From contig CBDIHP010000036.1 in the NCBI GenBank assembly GCA_965279195.1, forward strand, positions 124,001-188,000: DNA of 64,000 nt, written 5' to 3'. The translations under genes were made by a program, and so were the position numbers. Source of the DNA: CBDIHP01 sp965279195. Its GTDB lineage: Bacteria; Planctomycetota; Planctomycetia; Isosphaerales; Isosphaeraceae. Shown here piece by piece: positions 41,501-50,216 of the stretch. Below the pieces are notes generated by a model. It did no database searches and was not told the DNA's origin. It was given only the letters and a program-made list of their open reading frames with translations. Each line of letters begins with the position of its first letter. Positions within the stretch are counted from its first letter, which is position 1.

Positions 41501-41905
41501 GCTGTCCAGGTCATTGGCGACGATGACGATCGACCCGTTGTTCGTGCGGATCGTGTCCCCGGCGCCGTCCCCGGTCACGACCACGTTGCGCCTGGCCAGG
41601 AGTTCCAGGCTGACGCCGTCCCGCAGGAGGATCGGGGCATCGACGCGGATGTCATTGTTGGCCACGAGGCTGATGGTGCCGCCGGTGACGAGCGGGAAGA
41701 CGTCGGGGGAGAGCGTATAGTCCCCCGTGTCACTCCGGTTCGTCGCGCCCCCCGGGATCGCCACGAGGCCGCCGACGGCGATCGTGATGTTGTGCGCGGG
41801 GACGATCCGATCTTCGAGCGTCTCCGGGCCGGGCCGGAAGCTCGGCCGGGGGCGGTGCGCGGCGGTGGACCGTTCGGACGGACGGCGGGCGCGCGATCGG
41901 GGCAC
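38510..41905 (-). CDS. Large beta-strand-repeat surface protein with LEDR-type N-terminus (paralogue A)
   Basis: 1131 aa, GTG start with AGGAG six bases upstream. The N-terminus is Arg-rich and has no ordinary signal peptide. It carries LEDRIVPA near residue 31, the motif found at the start of many giant planctomycete surface proteins. The body is a run of short beta strands rich in Gly, Thr, Asn and Asp (TVLTGTSARIENTGSGQILITG-like units), as in filamentous-haemagglutinin-type right-handed helices. The C-terminus has a DSDRDGTIDTVTVLG loop that may bind calcium. Probably secreted and cell-surface located. The next gene is a paralogue in tandem. The first ~380 bp of the 3' end differ from it at only about a dozen positions. 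Confidence 0.85.
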   Translation of the reverse strand: MPRSRARRPSERSTAAHRPRPSFRPGPETLEDRIVPAHNITIAVGGLVAIPGGATNRSDTGDYTLSPDVFPLVTGGTISLVANNDIRVDAPILLRDGVSLELLARRNVVVTGDGAGDTIRTNNGSIVIVANDLDSKGGPFNNRDRGDASLTLNDAIVTTSGTGTISLKGEEGGPGHETCPVVLVGRTEVRNNVTISGQGNTATRPGIFIAGTASVVDNAGGGITLVGESAPSDIGFSTGMTVFGKVLSNGGTIKIDATSRGTGSSNHGLLLTGTSARIENTGSGQILITGVGGPGPGSFGVSLDGGGGSTPVPMVVSQDGAITLDGTGTALATNFGVAIGERAQVRTNGSGALFVLAETLSLNPFATPGSISLASGNLSLAVNVLRLDDPGTITSGNDVDSAVTIQPKTATRPLVLGGPLSSDALVVNNTTFAAFSGFKGVGVQSGLNGSISMNGDVGPIGADLFVLSTASTGFVLSKTLDMGDGNLAIATFGSIAQAPGGLIKGSGVLNVIANGIGTLTAPLLTQVGLLAGSGGKGGLFINNTGTLSLGDGRVGKLETAGGDLVLNNAGRISISTTHVQTAGGAIRLKANGISDDSGFAIQIAGTVIDAQGGDIQLVANSNLLPAVNLQAGATVQTSGAGRITIAGKSTLSTGVRISDRSTIRSVDGPISITGETTTTTAGSPSLSGIELRRTTIESTGRGGISLKGLGSAQTGRSSGIFLDGSTLRVKDGPLGLLGTSRRLDPAVEIRSSTIQATGAGPLSFEGVAPGNANAIAIDQNAPPQPTSIAAGTGAIVFTGDSMAFAATARVQGKGLVLFQPRTPSRQIVLGSIGSTGTLGFSLDMLGTLAPGFSQIFIGRSDGTGRIATGLPLTFTSDVVLRSPGAGSAGISLSNSIDAGAHNLTIFSAGPVALNAGTLSVAGKTLRIKGSTINAFTATLSAGAGGRIAFEGDTTLRPATTIAVVLTPAQATNPALIDVTGKINLNNATLRGSGPGGIQAATGFSLIRNDGNDAISGRFAQGSSLTIAGQPYQLALNRGNNDALLKRQAPPINVKLVTKPVQNGRKKVKTTFIDANFVDGGQLKSETLSPLQPSRFKNIRITTADSDRDGTIDTVTVLGNVGNQVTTMTVSV

Positions 41906-41927
41906 GGGAGACTCCTGGAGGCATGAG

Positions 41928-42026
41928 CCGGGCGGATGCGAGAATCGATCGCTCGGATCAAGCAGGGTTCACCCCTTGAGCAGAGTGCACCCATTGTGCA
42001 GACGCCTCGCCCGGCACGCAAGTTCC
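41928..42026 (-). promoter_or_regulatory. 99-bp upstream block shared by the two surface-protein genes (copy A)
   Basis: Aligns without gaps to 45532-45630 with four mismatches. It lies 22 bp upstream of the gene start and contains the palindrome TGCAC-CCATT-GTGCA (41986-42000). This is noncoding, so such conservation suggests recent duplication, shared regulation, or both. No clear -10/-35 was found inside it. Confidence 0.6.
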
Positions 42027-42122
42027 GGCCACCCGACGCGACCTCGCATGTCGACGAGAGTCACCGGCATCCCCGAGTGCCCGCCGACCGTTTATGCCCT
42101 CCCGGGCCCGGGAGAGACTGGT

Positions 42123-45100
42123 TCAGACGGACACGGTCATCGTGGTGACCAGCTTGCCGACATTCCCGAGCACGGTGACGGTGTCGATGGTGCCGTCGCG
42201 GTCGGAGTCGGCGGTGGTGATGCGGATATTCTTGAACCGCGACGGCTGCAGGGGGCTGAGGGTCTCGGACTTGAGCTGGCCGCCGTCGACGAAGTTGGCG
42301 TCGATGAACGTGGTCTTGACCTTCTTCCTGCCGTTCTGCACCAGTTTCGTGACGAGCTTGACGTTGATCGGCGCGGCCTGGCGTTTGAGCAAGGCGTCGT
42401 TGTTGCCCCGGTTCAGCGCGAGCTGGTAGGGCTGTCCGGCGATCGTCAGGCTCGAACCCTGGGCGAACCTGCCCGGGATGGCGTCGTTGCCGTCGTTGCG
42501 GATCAGGCTGAAGCCCGTCCCCGCGGCGATCCGCCCGGGCCCGCTGGCCCGCAGGTTGGCGTTGTTGAGGTTGATCTTGCCCACGACGTCGATCAGGGCC
42601 AGGTTCGTCGCCTGCGCGAGGCTTACGACCACGGCGATCGTCGTGGCCGGTCGGAGCGTGGTGTTGCCCTCGAACACGATCCGCCCGCGGTCGCCGGCGG
42701 ACAGGGTGGCGGCGAAGGCGTTGATCGTCGATCCCTTGATCCGGAGCGTCTTGCCGACGACGCTAAGCGTGCCGGCGTTCAGGGCGACCGGGCCGGCGGA
42801 GGCGATCGTGAGGTTGTGGGCTCCGGCGTCGATCGAGTGCGAGAGGGCGACCCCCGCGCTGCCGGCGCCGGGCGAGCGGATCACGACGTCGCTGGTGAAG
42901 GTCAAGGGCCGGACGGTGGAGATCCGGCCGGTGCCGTCGGCTCGGCCGATGGTGACCTGAGAGAACCCGGGCGCGAGGGCCTGGAGGAGATCGGCGGAGA
43001 ACCCGAGCGTCCCGGCCGACCCGGAGTCGCCGAGCGAGATCGGGCGAGAAGGCGTGAGCGGTTGAATGAGAAGCGGCCCGTTGCCCTGGATCCGCGTGGG
43101 GGGGCGGACGCCCATGCTGTCCCCGGTGAACGAAATGGCCCCCGCTCGGGCGACGATCGAACTCGCCTGGGGCGGAGCGTCCAGGTCGATCGCGATCGCA
43201 TTCGCGTTCCCGGTTGTGACGCCCACGAACTCGAGGCTGCCCGAGCCCGTAGACTGGATCGTCGTCGAGCCGATGACCAACCCCGGGGCCGCCGAGCGGG
43301 AGGCTCCCAGCAGGCTGAGCGGGCCGTCCTTCACCCGCAGGATTCCTCTTCTGAGGACGGTCCCGCTCGATCGCTCGGCCCGCTCGCCCCCCAGCCCTCT
43401 CAGGCTGATCCCGCCGCGGCCGGTGGCCTCGATGGTCGCCCGGTCCAGATCGATGCCGGGGACCGCTGGGGAAATGAGCGCCGTGGTCTCGCCGGTGATC
43501 GAGATCGTGCCGTCGACGCTGCGGATGCTGGTGTTCCCGGAGATCCCCAACCCGGCGGCGGACGTGCTCCTGCCGGCGATCGTGATGCGCCCCGCGCCCG
43601 AGGTTTGGACCAAGCTGTCCTCCTCCAGGCTCATGGCGGGGAAGAGGGTCGAGTCCGCGATGAGCGCGATGTCGCCCCCCTGGGCGTCGATCTCCTGACC
43701 GGCGAGCACCAGCGCGTCGCCCGCGGTGTTCGCGGTGATGCTGGCATTGATCCGGATGGCGCCGCCGGCCGTCCGGATGGGCGTGTCGACGATCTGGATC
43801 GGGCCGGTGTTCTTCAGGACGAGGTCGCCGCCGTTGGTCCCAAGCTGCCCGGTGCGGGTCGGGCCGACTCGCAGTTTCCCCGCGTTGCTCACGAAGAGCC
43901 CGTTCCTGAACGTCGCTCCCCCGAGTTCGCCCACCTGCGTCAGCAGGGGCGCGGCGGCCGTGCCGACGTTGGCGGCGGTGACAATCAGCGCGCCGCCGCT
44001 CCCCTTGATCAGGCCCCCCGGCGCCTGGGCGATGGCGCCGTTGGCCGTGAGGATCAACTTGTTCGCGCCGATGTCGAGGGTCTTGCTCAGGACGAACCCG
44101 CCCGCGGTGCCCAGCGAGGAGATCTGGAGGTCGGCGCCGACCGGGCCGACGTCACCGTTCATGGTGATGTCGCCCGCGCGGCCCGACTCGACGGCGATCG
44201 TCTTGAATCCGGAGAAGGCCGCGAATGTCGCGTTGTTGAGCACCAGCGCGTCCGACGAGAGCGGACCGCCGAGGACGATCGGCCGCGTGTCCGCCCCCGC
44301 CAGAATATTGATCGTGCTGGTCAGGCCGTTGCTGGTGGCGATCGTCCCGGGGTCGTCGAGCCGGAGCGAGGAGACCCGCATCGTCACGTTTCCGTCGGCG
44401 ACGAAGATCGAGCCCGGCGTGGCGACCGCGTTGAGCGAGAGCGTCCCCGTGGTGATCCCGAGCGCCCCCGAGCCGTTGATCCGCACCTGGGCGCGCTCGC
44501 CGATCGCGACGCCGAAGTTGGTCGCCAGGGCAATGCCGGTGCCGTTGATCGAGATCGGGCCGTCCTGGGAGACGACCATCGGGACGGGCGTGGATCCGCC
44601 CCCGCCGTCGAGCGAGACCCCGAAACTGCCGGGGCCGGAGCCCCCCTTGCCGATGAGGGAAATCTCCCCGGATCCGGTATTCTCGATCCGGGCCGAGGCG
44701 CCCGAGATCAGCAGGCCGTGGCCCGATGGCCCGCTCCCCCGGCCGGTGCCGCCGATGAGGATCTTGCCGCCGTTGCTCCGGACCTTGCCGAGGAGGGTGA
44801 TGCCCGTGCTGAAGCCCGCGGAGGAGAACGCGGAGAAGGCGCTCAGGCTGATGCCGCGGCCCGCGTCGTCGACGATCGAGGCGGTGTCCGCGATGAAGAT
44901 GCCGGGGCGGGTGTTGTTGTTGCCCACGCCGAAGAGGCTCGACTCGCCGCGGACCACGGTCCGCCCGAGGAGCACGACAGGGCCATCCGGACCGTTCGCG
45001 CCCCTGAGCAAAATCCTCCCCGAGCCGAGCGCCGCCACGATCGCGTCGTTCAAGATGAGCGAGCCGTCGCCGGGGTCGCGGTTGGAGTCCGTCCCGTCCC

Positions 45101-45509
45101 CTGAGGTCGAGAAATTGGCGTTGATGATGATCGTCGCATTGGTCGTGCGGATCGTGTCGAGGGTGCCGTCCCCGGTCACGACCACGCTGCGCCCGGCCAG
45201 GAGCACCAGGCCGACGCCGTCCTGCATGACGACCGGGGCGTTGACCCGGATGTCATTGTTGGCCTGGAGGGCCGCATTCTCGACGCCCGTGACCGCCGCG
45301 AGCGCGTCTGGGGAGATCGTGTAGTCCCCCGTGTCGGCATTCGTCGTCGCGCCCGAAGGGATCGTCGCGAGCCCGCCGAGGGCGATCGTGATGTTATGCG
45401 CGGGGGCGATCCGGCCTTCGAGCGTTGCCGGAGTGGGCCGGAATGCCGTCCGGCTCCGGTTCGGGGCGGCGGGCGTTCCGGACTGGCGGCGGGCGCGCGA
45501 TCGGGGCAC
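42123..45509 (-). CDS. Large beta-strand-repeat surface protein (paralogue B)
   Basis: 1128 aa, GTG start preceded by GGAG. Same design as its neighbour: MPRSRARR N-terminus, LEGRIAPA at the LEDR position (two substitutions in the motif), AHNITIALGG, then beta-strand repeats and the same C-terminal end (DSDRDGTIDTVTVLG ... VTTMTVSV). The middle of the protein is clearly diverged from paralogue A, while the 5' flank and 3' end are nearly identical. Expected to be exported and surface located. No enzymatic motif. The tandem arrangement and homogenised ends point to a duplication followed by conversion at the ends. Confidence 0.85.
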   Translation of the reverse strand: MPRSRARRQSGTPAAPNRSRTAFRPTPATLEGRIAPAHNITIALGGLATIPSGATTNADTGDYTISPDALAAVTGVENAALQANNDIRVNAPVVMQDGVGLVLLAGRSVVVTGDGTLDTIRTTNATIIINANFSTSGDGTDSNRDPGDGSLILNDAIVAALGSGRILLRGANGPDGPVVLLGRTVVRGESSLFGVGNNNTRPGIFIADTASIVDDAGRGISLSAFSAFSSAGFSTGITLLGKVRSNGGKILIGGTGRGSGPSGHGLLISGASARIENTGSGEISLIGKGGSGPGSFGVSLDGGGGSTPVPMVVSQDGPISINGTGIALATNFGVAIGERAQVRINGSGALGITTGTLSLNAVATPGSIFVADGNVTMRVSSLRLDDPGTIATSNGLTSTINILAGADTRPIVLGGPLSSDALVLNNATFAAFSGFKTIAVESGRAGDITMNGDVGPVGADLQISSLGTAGGFVLSKTLDIGANKLILTANGAIAQAPGGLIKGSGGALIVTAANVGTAAAPLLTQVGELGGATFRNGLFVSNAGKLRVGPTRTGQLGTNGGDLVLKNTGPIQIVDTPIRTAGGAIRINASITANTAGDALVLAGQEIDAQGGDIALIADSTLFPAMSLEEDSLVQTSGAGRITIAGRSTSAAGLGISGNTSIRSVDGTISITGETTALISPAVPGIDLDRATIEATGRGGISLRGLGGERAERSSGTVLRRGILRVKDGPLSLLGASRSAAPGLVIGSTTIQSTGSGSLEFVGVTTGNANAIAIDLDAPPQASSIVARAGAISFTGDSMGVRPPTRIQGNGPLLIQPLTPSRPISLGDSGSAGTLGFSADLLQALAPGFSQVTIGRADGTGRISTVRPLTFTSDVVIRSPGAGSAGVALSHSIDAGAHNLTIASAGPVALNAGTLSVVGKTLRIKGSTINAFAATLSAGDRGRIVFEGNTTLRPATTIAVVVSLAQATNLALIDVVGKINLNNANLRASGPGRIAAGTGFSLIRNDGNDAIPGRFAQGSSLTIAGQPYQLALNRGNNDALLKRQAAPINVKLVTKLVQNGRKKVKTTFIDANFVDGGQLKSETLSPLQPSRFKNIRITTADSDRDGTIDTVTVLGNVGKLVTTMTVSV

Positions 45510-45531
45510 GGGGAGACTCCGGGCAGGCGAA

Positions 45532-45630
45532 CCGGGCGGATGCGAAAATCGATCGCTCGGATCAAGCAGGGTTCACCCCTTGAGCAGAGTGCACCCATTG
45601 TGCAGGCGCATCGGCCGGCACGCAAGTTCC
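45532..45630 (-). promoter_or_regulatory. 99-bp upstream block shared by the two surface-protein genes (copy B)
   Basis: The counterpart of 41928-42026, with TGCAC-CCATT-GTGCA at 45590-45604, again 22 bp upstream of the gene start. Confidence 0.6.
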
Positions 45631-45773
45631 ACGCACCCGCCGCGTCCGCGCTCCATGAGTCGGGGACAGAAAGTCCGCTTTTTTTGATGATTCCGCCCGC
45701 GGCTCGATTAGGATCGTCCGGCCCGCGTGCCATCCCCCCTTCGATCTCGACGAATCCGGCAACAGGCTGACGA

Positions 45774-46670
<897 letters not shown>

Positions 46671-46772
46671 TGACCCGGGCGGGACGCGGGGAGGACCCGC
46701 TGCGATCGCCACCGGGACTTCGTAGAATCGGTCGTTTTCACCGGGAGTGTTCCGTCGAAGGGGGGCGTCACC

Positions 46773-48221
46773 GTGCCGTTCTGGCCGTTCCGTCGGAAAC
46801 CTGTCGAGCCGACGACCCCCGAGGAGGTGCGGGACCGGCTGATCGCCGCCGCCTCCGGCCGCCGGGGGACGCTGCGGGCCGCCTGCGAGCGTCACAAGGC
46901 GCAGGTGGTCGCGAACCTCGACCTGATGCGCAAGGTGCCCCCGGAGATCCGGGCCAACCCGGCCGCCATCGACGATTACGTCCGGCGGCTCATGGCGGTG
47001 GCCCAGTGCCTCGCCTCCGAGTGCGGCTCGCCGGAGCTGCTGGAGTCGCTCACCGGAGGGGGCGGCGACCACCCGCTCCAGCAGCACCAGCGCTGGTTCG
47101 AGCAGCTGCACGAACGGATGGAGCGCCTCGAATATGATGCGTTGATCTCGGAAGCCCATTCTCATCTGGAGCAGGCCGGCAAGCTCCAGGGCCAGGGCGT
47201 CCGACGTCACGAGGCGATCCTGCTCGGTCGGCTCGGGGAGCTGCTGTTCTGCTCGGGACGGGTCGCCGGGGCGATCGCACCGCTCCGGCAGGCGCTCGCG
47301 ATTTGCCGGGAGATCGGCGACGTCGCGGGCGAGTCGGCCTACCTCGGCGGGCTCGTCGAGGCCCACCGCCACGTCGGCGATCCCGACGCGGCGGCGGCCT
47401 GCGGCGACGAGTGGATCGCGCTTCACGAGCGGAACGGGGCGGACGCGAGATCCCTCAGGAGGCGGGTCGAGCGGATCCGACGGGGCGAGCCCCTCTGCCG
47501 GATCGTCTGCGTCCGGGACGGCGAGGAGTTCGAGCTGGACGATCTGACCGGTCGCCCCGAAGGACGCTACGAGTTCCGATTCGCTCGCAACCGGCCGTCG
47601 ATCCGGAAGGCGGAGACGCTGGTGCGGCGCGGGAATGCCCTGGCGTCCGCCGGGCAACTGGCCGAGGCGCTGGAGGTCTATCGCGAGGCGGCCGAGGTCG
47701 ATCCCCACGACCCCGACCCGGTCTACCAGGGCGGGGTCTGCTTGATGGACCTGGGCGCCTATGCCCGGGCCGGGGAGGCGTTCGAGGAGGTGGAGCGGCT
47801 GGCCCCGGGATGGTTCCGATGCCGGTCCGACCGCTGGCTCGCCGGGGCGCTCGAGGCCGGCGAGGTCAGCGACGAGGAATTCCGCCTGCTGCGGCTCCTC
47901 GATGACGGCAAGCTCGACCCCGACGCCGCCCTCTCCCTCGCCGAGCAGGCCGTCGACCGCCACCCGGACTTCGCCCCCTTCCGCCTGGCCCTCGGCGACC
48001 TCCGCCGCGACCGGGGCGACACGCCCGGCGCCATCGCCTCCTACCGCTCCGGCCTGCAAGGCGTCGCCGAGCCCGACCTCGAAAGCCGCCTCCTCTGCGC
48101 CCTCGCCGGCCTCTTGCCGCCCGGCTCGCCCGAGCGGCGGTCCCTCATCGAGCGGGCGGCCCGCCTGGACGGGAGCCTGGTCGCCCGGGCGACCGAACGA
48201 CTGATGTCCCTGGGCAAATAG
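46773..48221 (+). CDS. Tetratricopeptide-repeat protein
   Basis: 482 aa, GTG start with GGGGGG upstream; TAGAAT at 46723-46728 is a possible -10. No signal peptide: the N-terminus (PFWPFRRKPVEP) is Pro/Arg-rich, and the protein is likely cytosolic. Helical repeats fill most of the chain; clear TPR motifs include ILLGRLGELLFCSGRVAGAIAPLRQAL and LVRRGNALASAGQLAEALEVYREAAEVDPHDP, with degenerate ones after. A central stretch (about 245-270) with CRIVCVRDGEEFELDDL is not TPR-like. A protein-binding role is likely; no partner is suggested by the neighbours. Confidence 0.82.
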   Translation: MPFWPFRRKPVEPTTPEEVRDRLIAAASGRRGTLRAACERHKAQVVANLDLMRKVPPEIRANPAAIDDYVRRLMAVAQCLASECGSPELLESLTGGGGDHPLQQHQRWFEQLHERMERLEYDALISEAHSHLEQAGKLQGQGVRRHEAILLGRLGELLFCSGRVAGAIAPLRQALAICREIGDVAGESAYLGGLVEAHRHVGDPDAAAACGDEWIALHERNGADARSLRRRVERIRRGEPLCRIVCVRDGEEFELDDLTGRPEGRYEFRFARNRPSIRKAETLVRRGNALASAGQLAEALEVYREAAEVDPHDPDPVYQGGVCLMDLGAYARAGEAFEEVERLAPGWFRCRSDRWLAGALEAGEVSDEEFRLLRLLDDGKLDPDAALSLAEQAVDRHPDFAPFRLALGDLRRDRGDTPGAIASYRSGLQGVAEPDLESRLLCALAGLLPPGSPERRSLIERAARLDGSLVARATERLMSLGK

Positions 48222-48258
48222 GCCATCGGGGCTGTCCATGGGGATGGCCCCTCACCCG

Positions 48259-48299
48259 TCGGGTCCGCCGCGACGCGGACTCGCGTCTACCGCACCGAC
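48259..48299. repeat. GACGCG-N4-CGCGTC palindrome, copy 3 (inverted)
   Basis: GACGCG and CGCGTC flank a GACT loop. The 18-mer at 48282-48299 is the exact reverse complement of 999-1016. It lies 38 bp after the TPR gene stop. Confidence 0.7.
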
Positions 48300-48352
48300 G
48301 CCCGCAACCCCACCCTCCGACAATCACCCTCCCTCCGCATCCAGTAATCCGC

Positions 48353-48682
48353 GAAACGAACCCAATCTCCCACCCCCGACCCCCGAAAACCTCATCCCCG
48401 AAACGAACCCAACCCGCCGCAACCTCTTCTCCTCCAGGACGTTAACCATCAACACTCCAGAACCACCCCGAACCACCCCGAACGAACACCCGCCTCCCAT
48501 CTCTCCTCACCGCAACACTCCATCAACCCGTCCCAACCGGACCCTCCCCCCATCCCTCAAGACGCCAACCGGTTCCCGCCGCAATCGATTCGACGAAACG
48601 AACCCAATCCCCGCCCCGGTCTCCCGGACATCCCGCTCTCAGGCCAGGTAGCATCACCCCGCCTGACCAAACGAACCCAATC
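48353..48682 (+). repeat. GAAACGAACCCAATC dispersed 15-mer, cluster 1
   Basis: Copies at 48353-48367, 48400-48414 (last bases ACC), 48595-48609 and 48668-48682 (first base C). Most of the surrounding gap (48222-48945) is C-rich on this strand with no credible gene. The reverse-complement 15-mer occurs exactly at 58421-58435. Confidence 0.75.
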
Positions 48683-48945
48683 TCCCTCGGGGACCGTCCG
48701 CGTCTGCTGCCGAAATAATCCGTCTACCATGATTGGGGCACGACTCGCTCTGTTTCACCCAAGCCCAGCCGCCGCAAGTCGAGCCGACATCGACCTTAGC
48801 GACTCTCCTGGTGGTTCACCGAGAGGAACCTGGCGGATCAGAACTTGAGAGGCCCACGGTCTTGATCTGCGAAGGGATCCGTGCGCTTGGTCGGGTGTCG
48901 ACAATCAGAATGCCGCCCCTCTTGCCCTGTGCTCTGAATCAGGCC

Positions 48946-49986
48946 TCAGGCGGGGTGGGCGGTGAGGTTGACGAGGTGGCGGCGGGCGAGGTGGCGGGCG
49001 GCTTCGCGGAGGCGTTGGCGGGTGGTGGCGAGGAAGCGGCCGATCGGGCGGCCGGTGCGGAGGGTCTCGATCAGGCCGGTGAGGCGGTCGGGATCGACGT
49101 TGAGGCGGGTGAAGATGTCGGCGAGCGTTGCGGGCAGGCTGGACTTGCCGGGGCGTAGCCGGCGCGCGGCGTGGTCGACGAACAGCAGGTAGCTCGACAT
49201 CGGCACGCCCGGGAAGAGGCCCTCGCGCGGCTCGCCGCGGTCGCGACGGTCGTCGATCGGGCAGAGCCAGTGCGACTGCTCGGCGCGGCCCAGGCGTTCG
49301 ATCGCGGCGGCGTCGCCGCGCTGCGAGGCCGGCAGGTCGGCGGCCAGGCCGGAGGTGGCGACGTGGTCGACGCGTTCCTTGATCGACGCATGTTCGCTCG
49401 TCTCGGGCGTCTCGGCCAGCCCGGCGGCCAGCGGGTTGAGGTCGACGTAGGCGGCGACGCCCAGCATGGCGGCCTCGTCCAGCACCGCCACCGAGCGGAA
49501 TCGGCCCTCGAAGAAGTGGCCCTTGACCCCGTCGAGGGCGTTGGCCATCCGCGCCAGCGGCTCCTTCAGCAGCTTCATGAACCACGACAGGCTCTGCAGG
49601 CGGCCTCGCCTGAGATCGATCCATGCCTGATCGTTGGCGCGTCCGGCGAGCCATTCCGGCGTGACGGGGACCGCCTTGCGCCGGGCGTCCCTCGGCGGGA
49701 AGAAGCGGGCCCAGCGCCCGGCGACCTCCTCGGCCGACCAGGCCCGGGCGCGTTCGGGGTCGAGGCGGACGAAGACGTGCAGATGATTACTCATCACCGC
49801 ATAGCCGATCACCGAGATCGCGAAGGTTTCGCTGAGTTCCCTGAGCCGGGCCTCCAGCCACCTAGCGTGGCCGACCTCTTGGCCGTCCTCACCCCGGATG
49901 AGGAAGGCCTTGCGGACGCAACGCGAGACGCAGTGATAGGCTCGCGTGAGTTCGGGATCCACCAGCTTCGATCGCGGCATCGTCAT
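48946..49986 (-). CDS. RAYT-like (REP-associated, IS200/Y1-type) transposase
   Basis: 346 aa; start ATG 49986, or 49980 (MPRSK). N-terminal half is a Y1/HUH transposase domain: YHCVSRCVRKAFLIRGEDG, then GYAVMSNHLHVFVRL with the HUH pair His-Leu-His. A later FEGRFRSVAVLDEAAMLGVAAYVDLNP block is typical of single-domain RAYT-like proteins; the Tyr usual in GRYKA is Phe here, so the nucleophile is uncertain. The C-terminal third is Arg-rich. It has no paired tnpB. The 5' flank carries GCGTTGC repeats and is duplicated next to a truncated copy at 54.1 kb. Such proteins mobilise short palindromic repeats in other bacteria. Confidence 0.85.
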   Translation of the reverse strand: MTMPRSKLVDPELTRAYHCVSRCVRKAFLIRGEDGQEVGHARWLEARLRELSETFAISVIGYAVMSNHLHVFVRLDPERARAWSAEEVAGRWARFFPPRDARRKAVPVTPEWLAGRANDQAWIDLRRGRLQSLSWFMKLLKEPLARMANALDGVKGHFFEGRFRSVAVLDEAAMLGVAAYVDLNPLAAGLAETPETSEHASIKERVDHVATSGLAADLPASQRGDAAAIERLGRAEQSHWLCPIDDRRDRGEPREGLFPGVPMSSYLLFVDHAARRLRPGKSSLPATLADIFTRLNVDPDRLTGLIETLRTGRPIGRFLATTRQRLREAARHLARRHLVNLTAHPA

Positions 49987-50050
49987 CGTCGGGCCCCCCT
50001 CTCCGGGAGAACCCTAGGTCAGGTTCGGCCGGGCGTCAAATCCCGACCCG

Positions 50051-50205
50051 ATGCGTTGCATGTCCCCGCGTTGCCCCCGTCCCGCGTTGCCCCCCTCCCC
50101 GCGTTGCCCCCCCGCGTTGCCCCCCCGCGTTGCCCCGCGTTGCCCGGATGCGTTGCATGTCCCCGCGTTGCCCCCCGCGTTGCCCGCGTTGCCGCCCGAC
50201 TGGCA
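50051..50205. repeat. GCGTTGC repeat array at the 5' side of the RAYT
   Basis: About eleven GCGTTGC units, mostly CGCGTTGCCCCC at 11-18 bp spacing, with two units of the form GCGTTGCATGTCCCCG. The segment 49987-50050 (CTCCGGGAGAACC ... GGGCGTCAAATCCCGACC) is repeated at 54187-54255. The array ends 12 bp before the S41 gene stop. Confidence 0.8.
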
Positions 50206-50216
50206 TCATCCCCACC

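Noticed and set aside
41727..45104. 1125-codon plus-strand frame opposite surface protein B
   Set aside because: Repeats of Gly-Asp-Arg with no family, a mirror of the real gene.
48238..48651. 137-codon frame rich in Pro/Thr/Asn in the gap after the TPR gene
   Set aside because: Its E-T-N-P phrases are translations of the GAAACGAACCCAATC repeat; no ribosome site.
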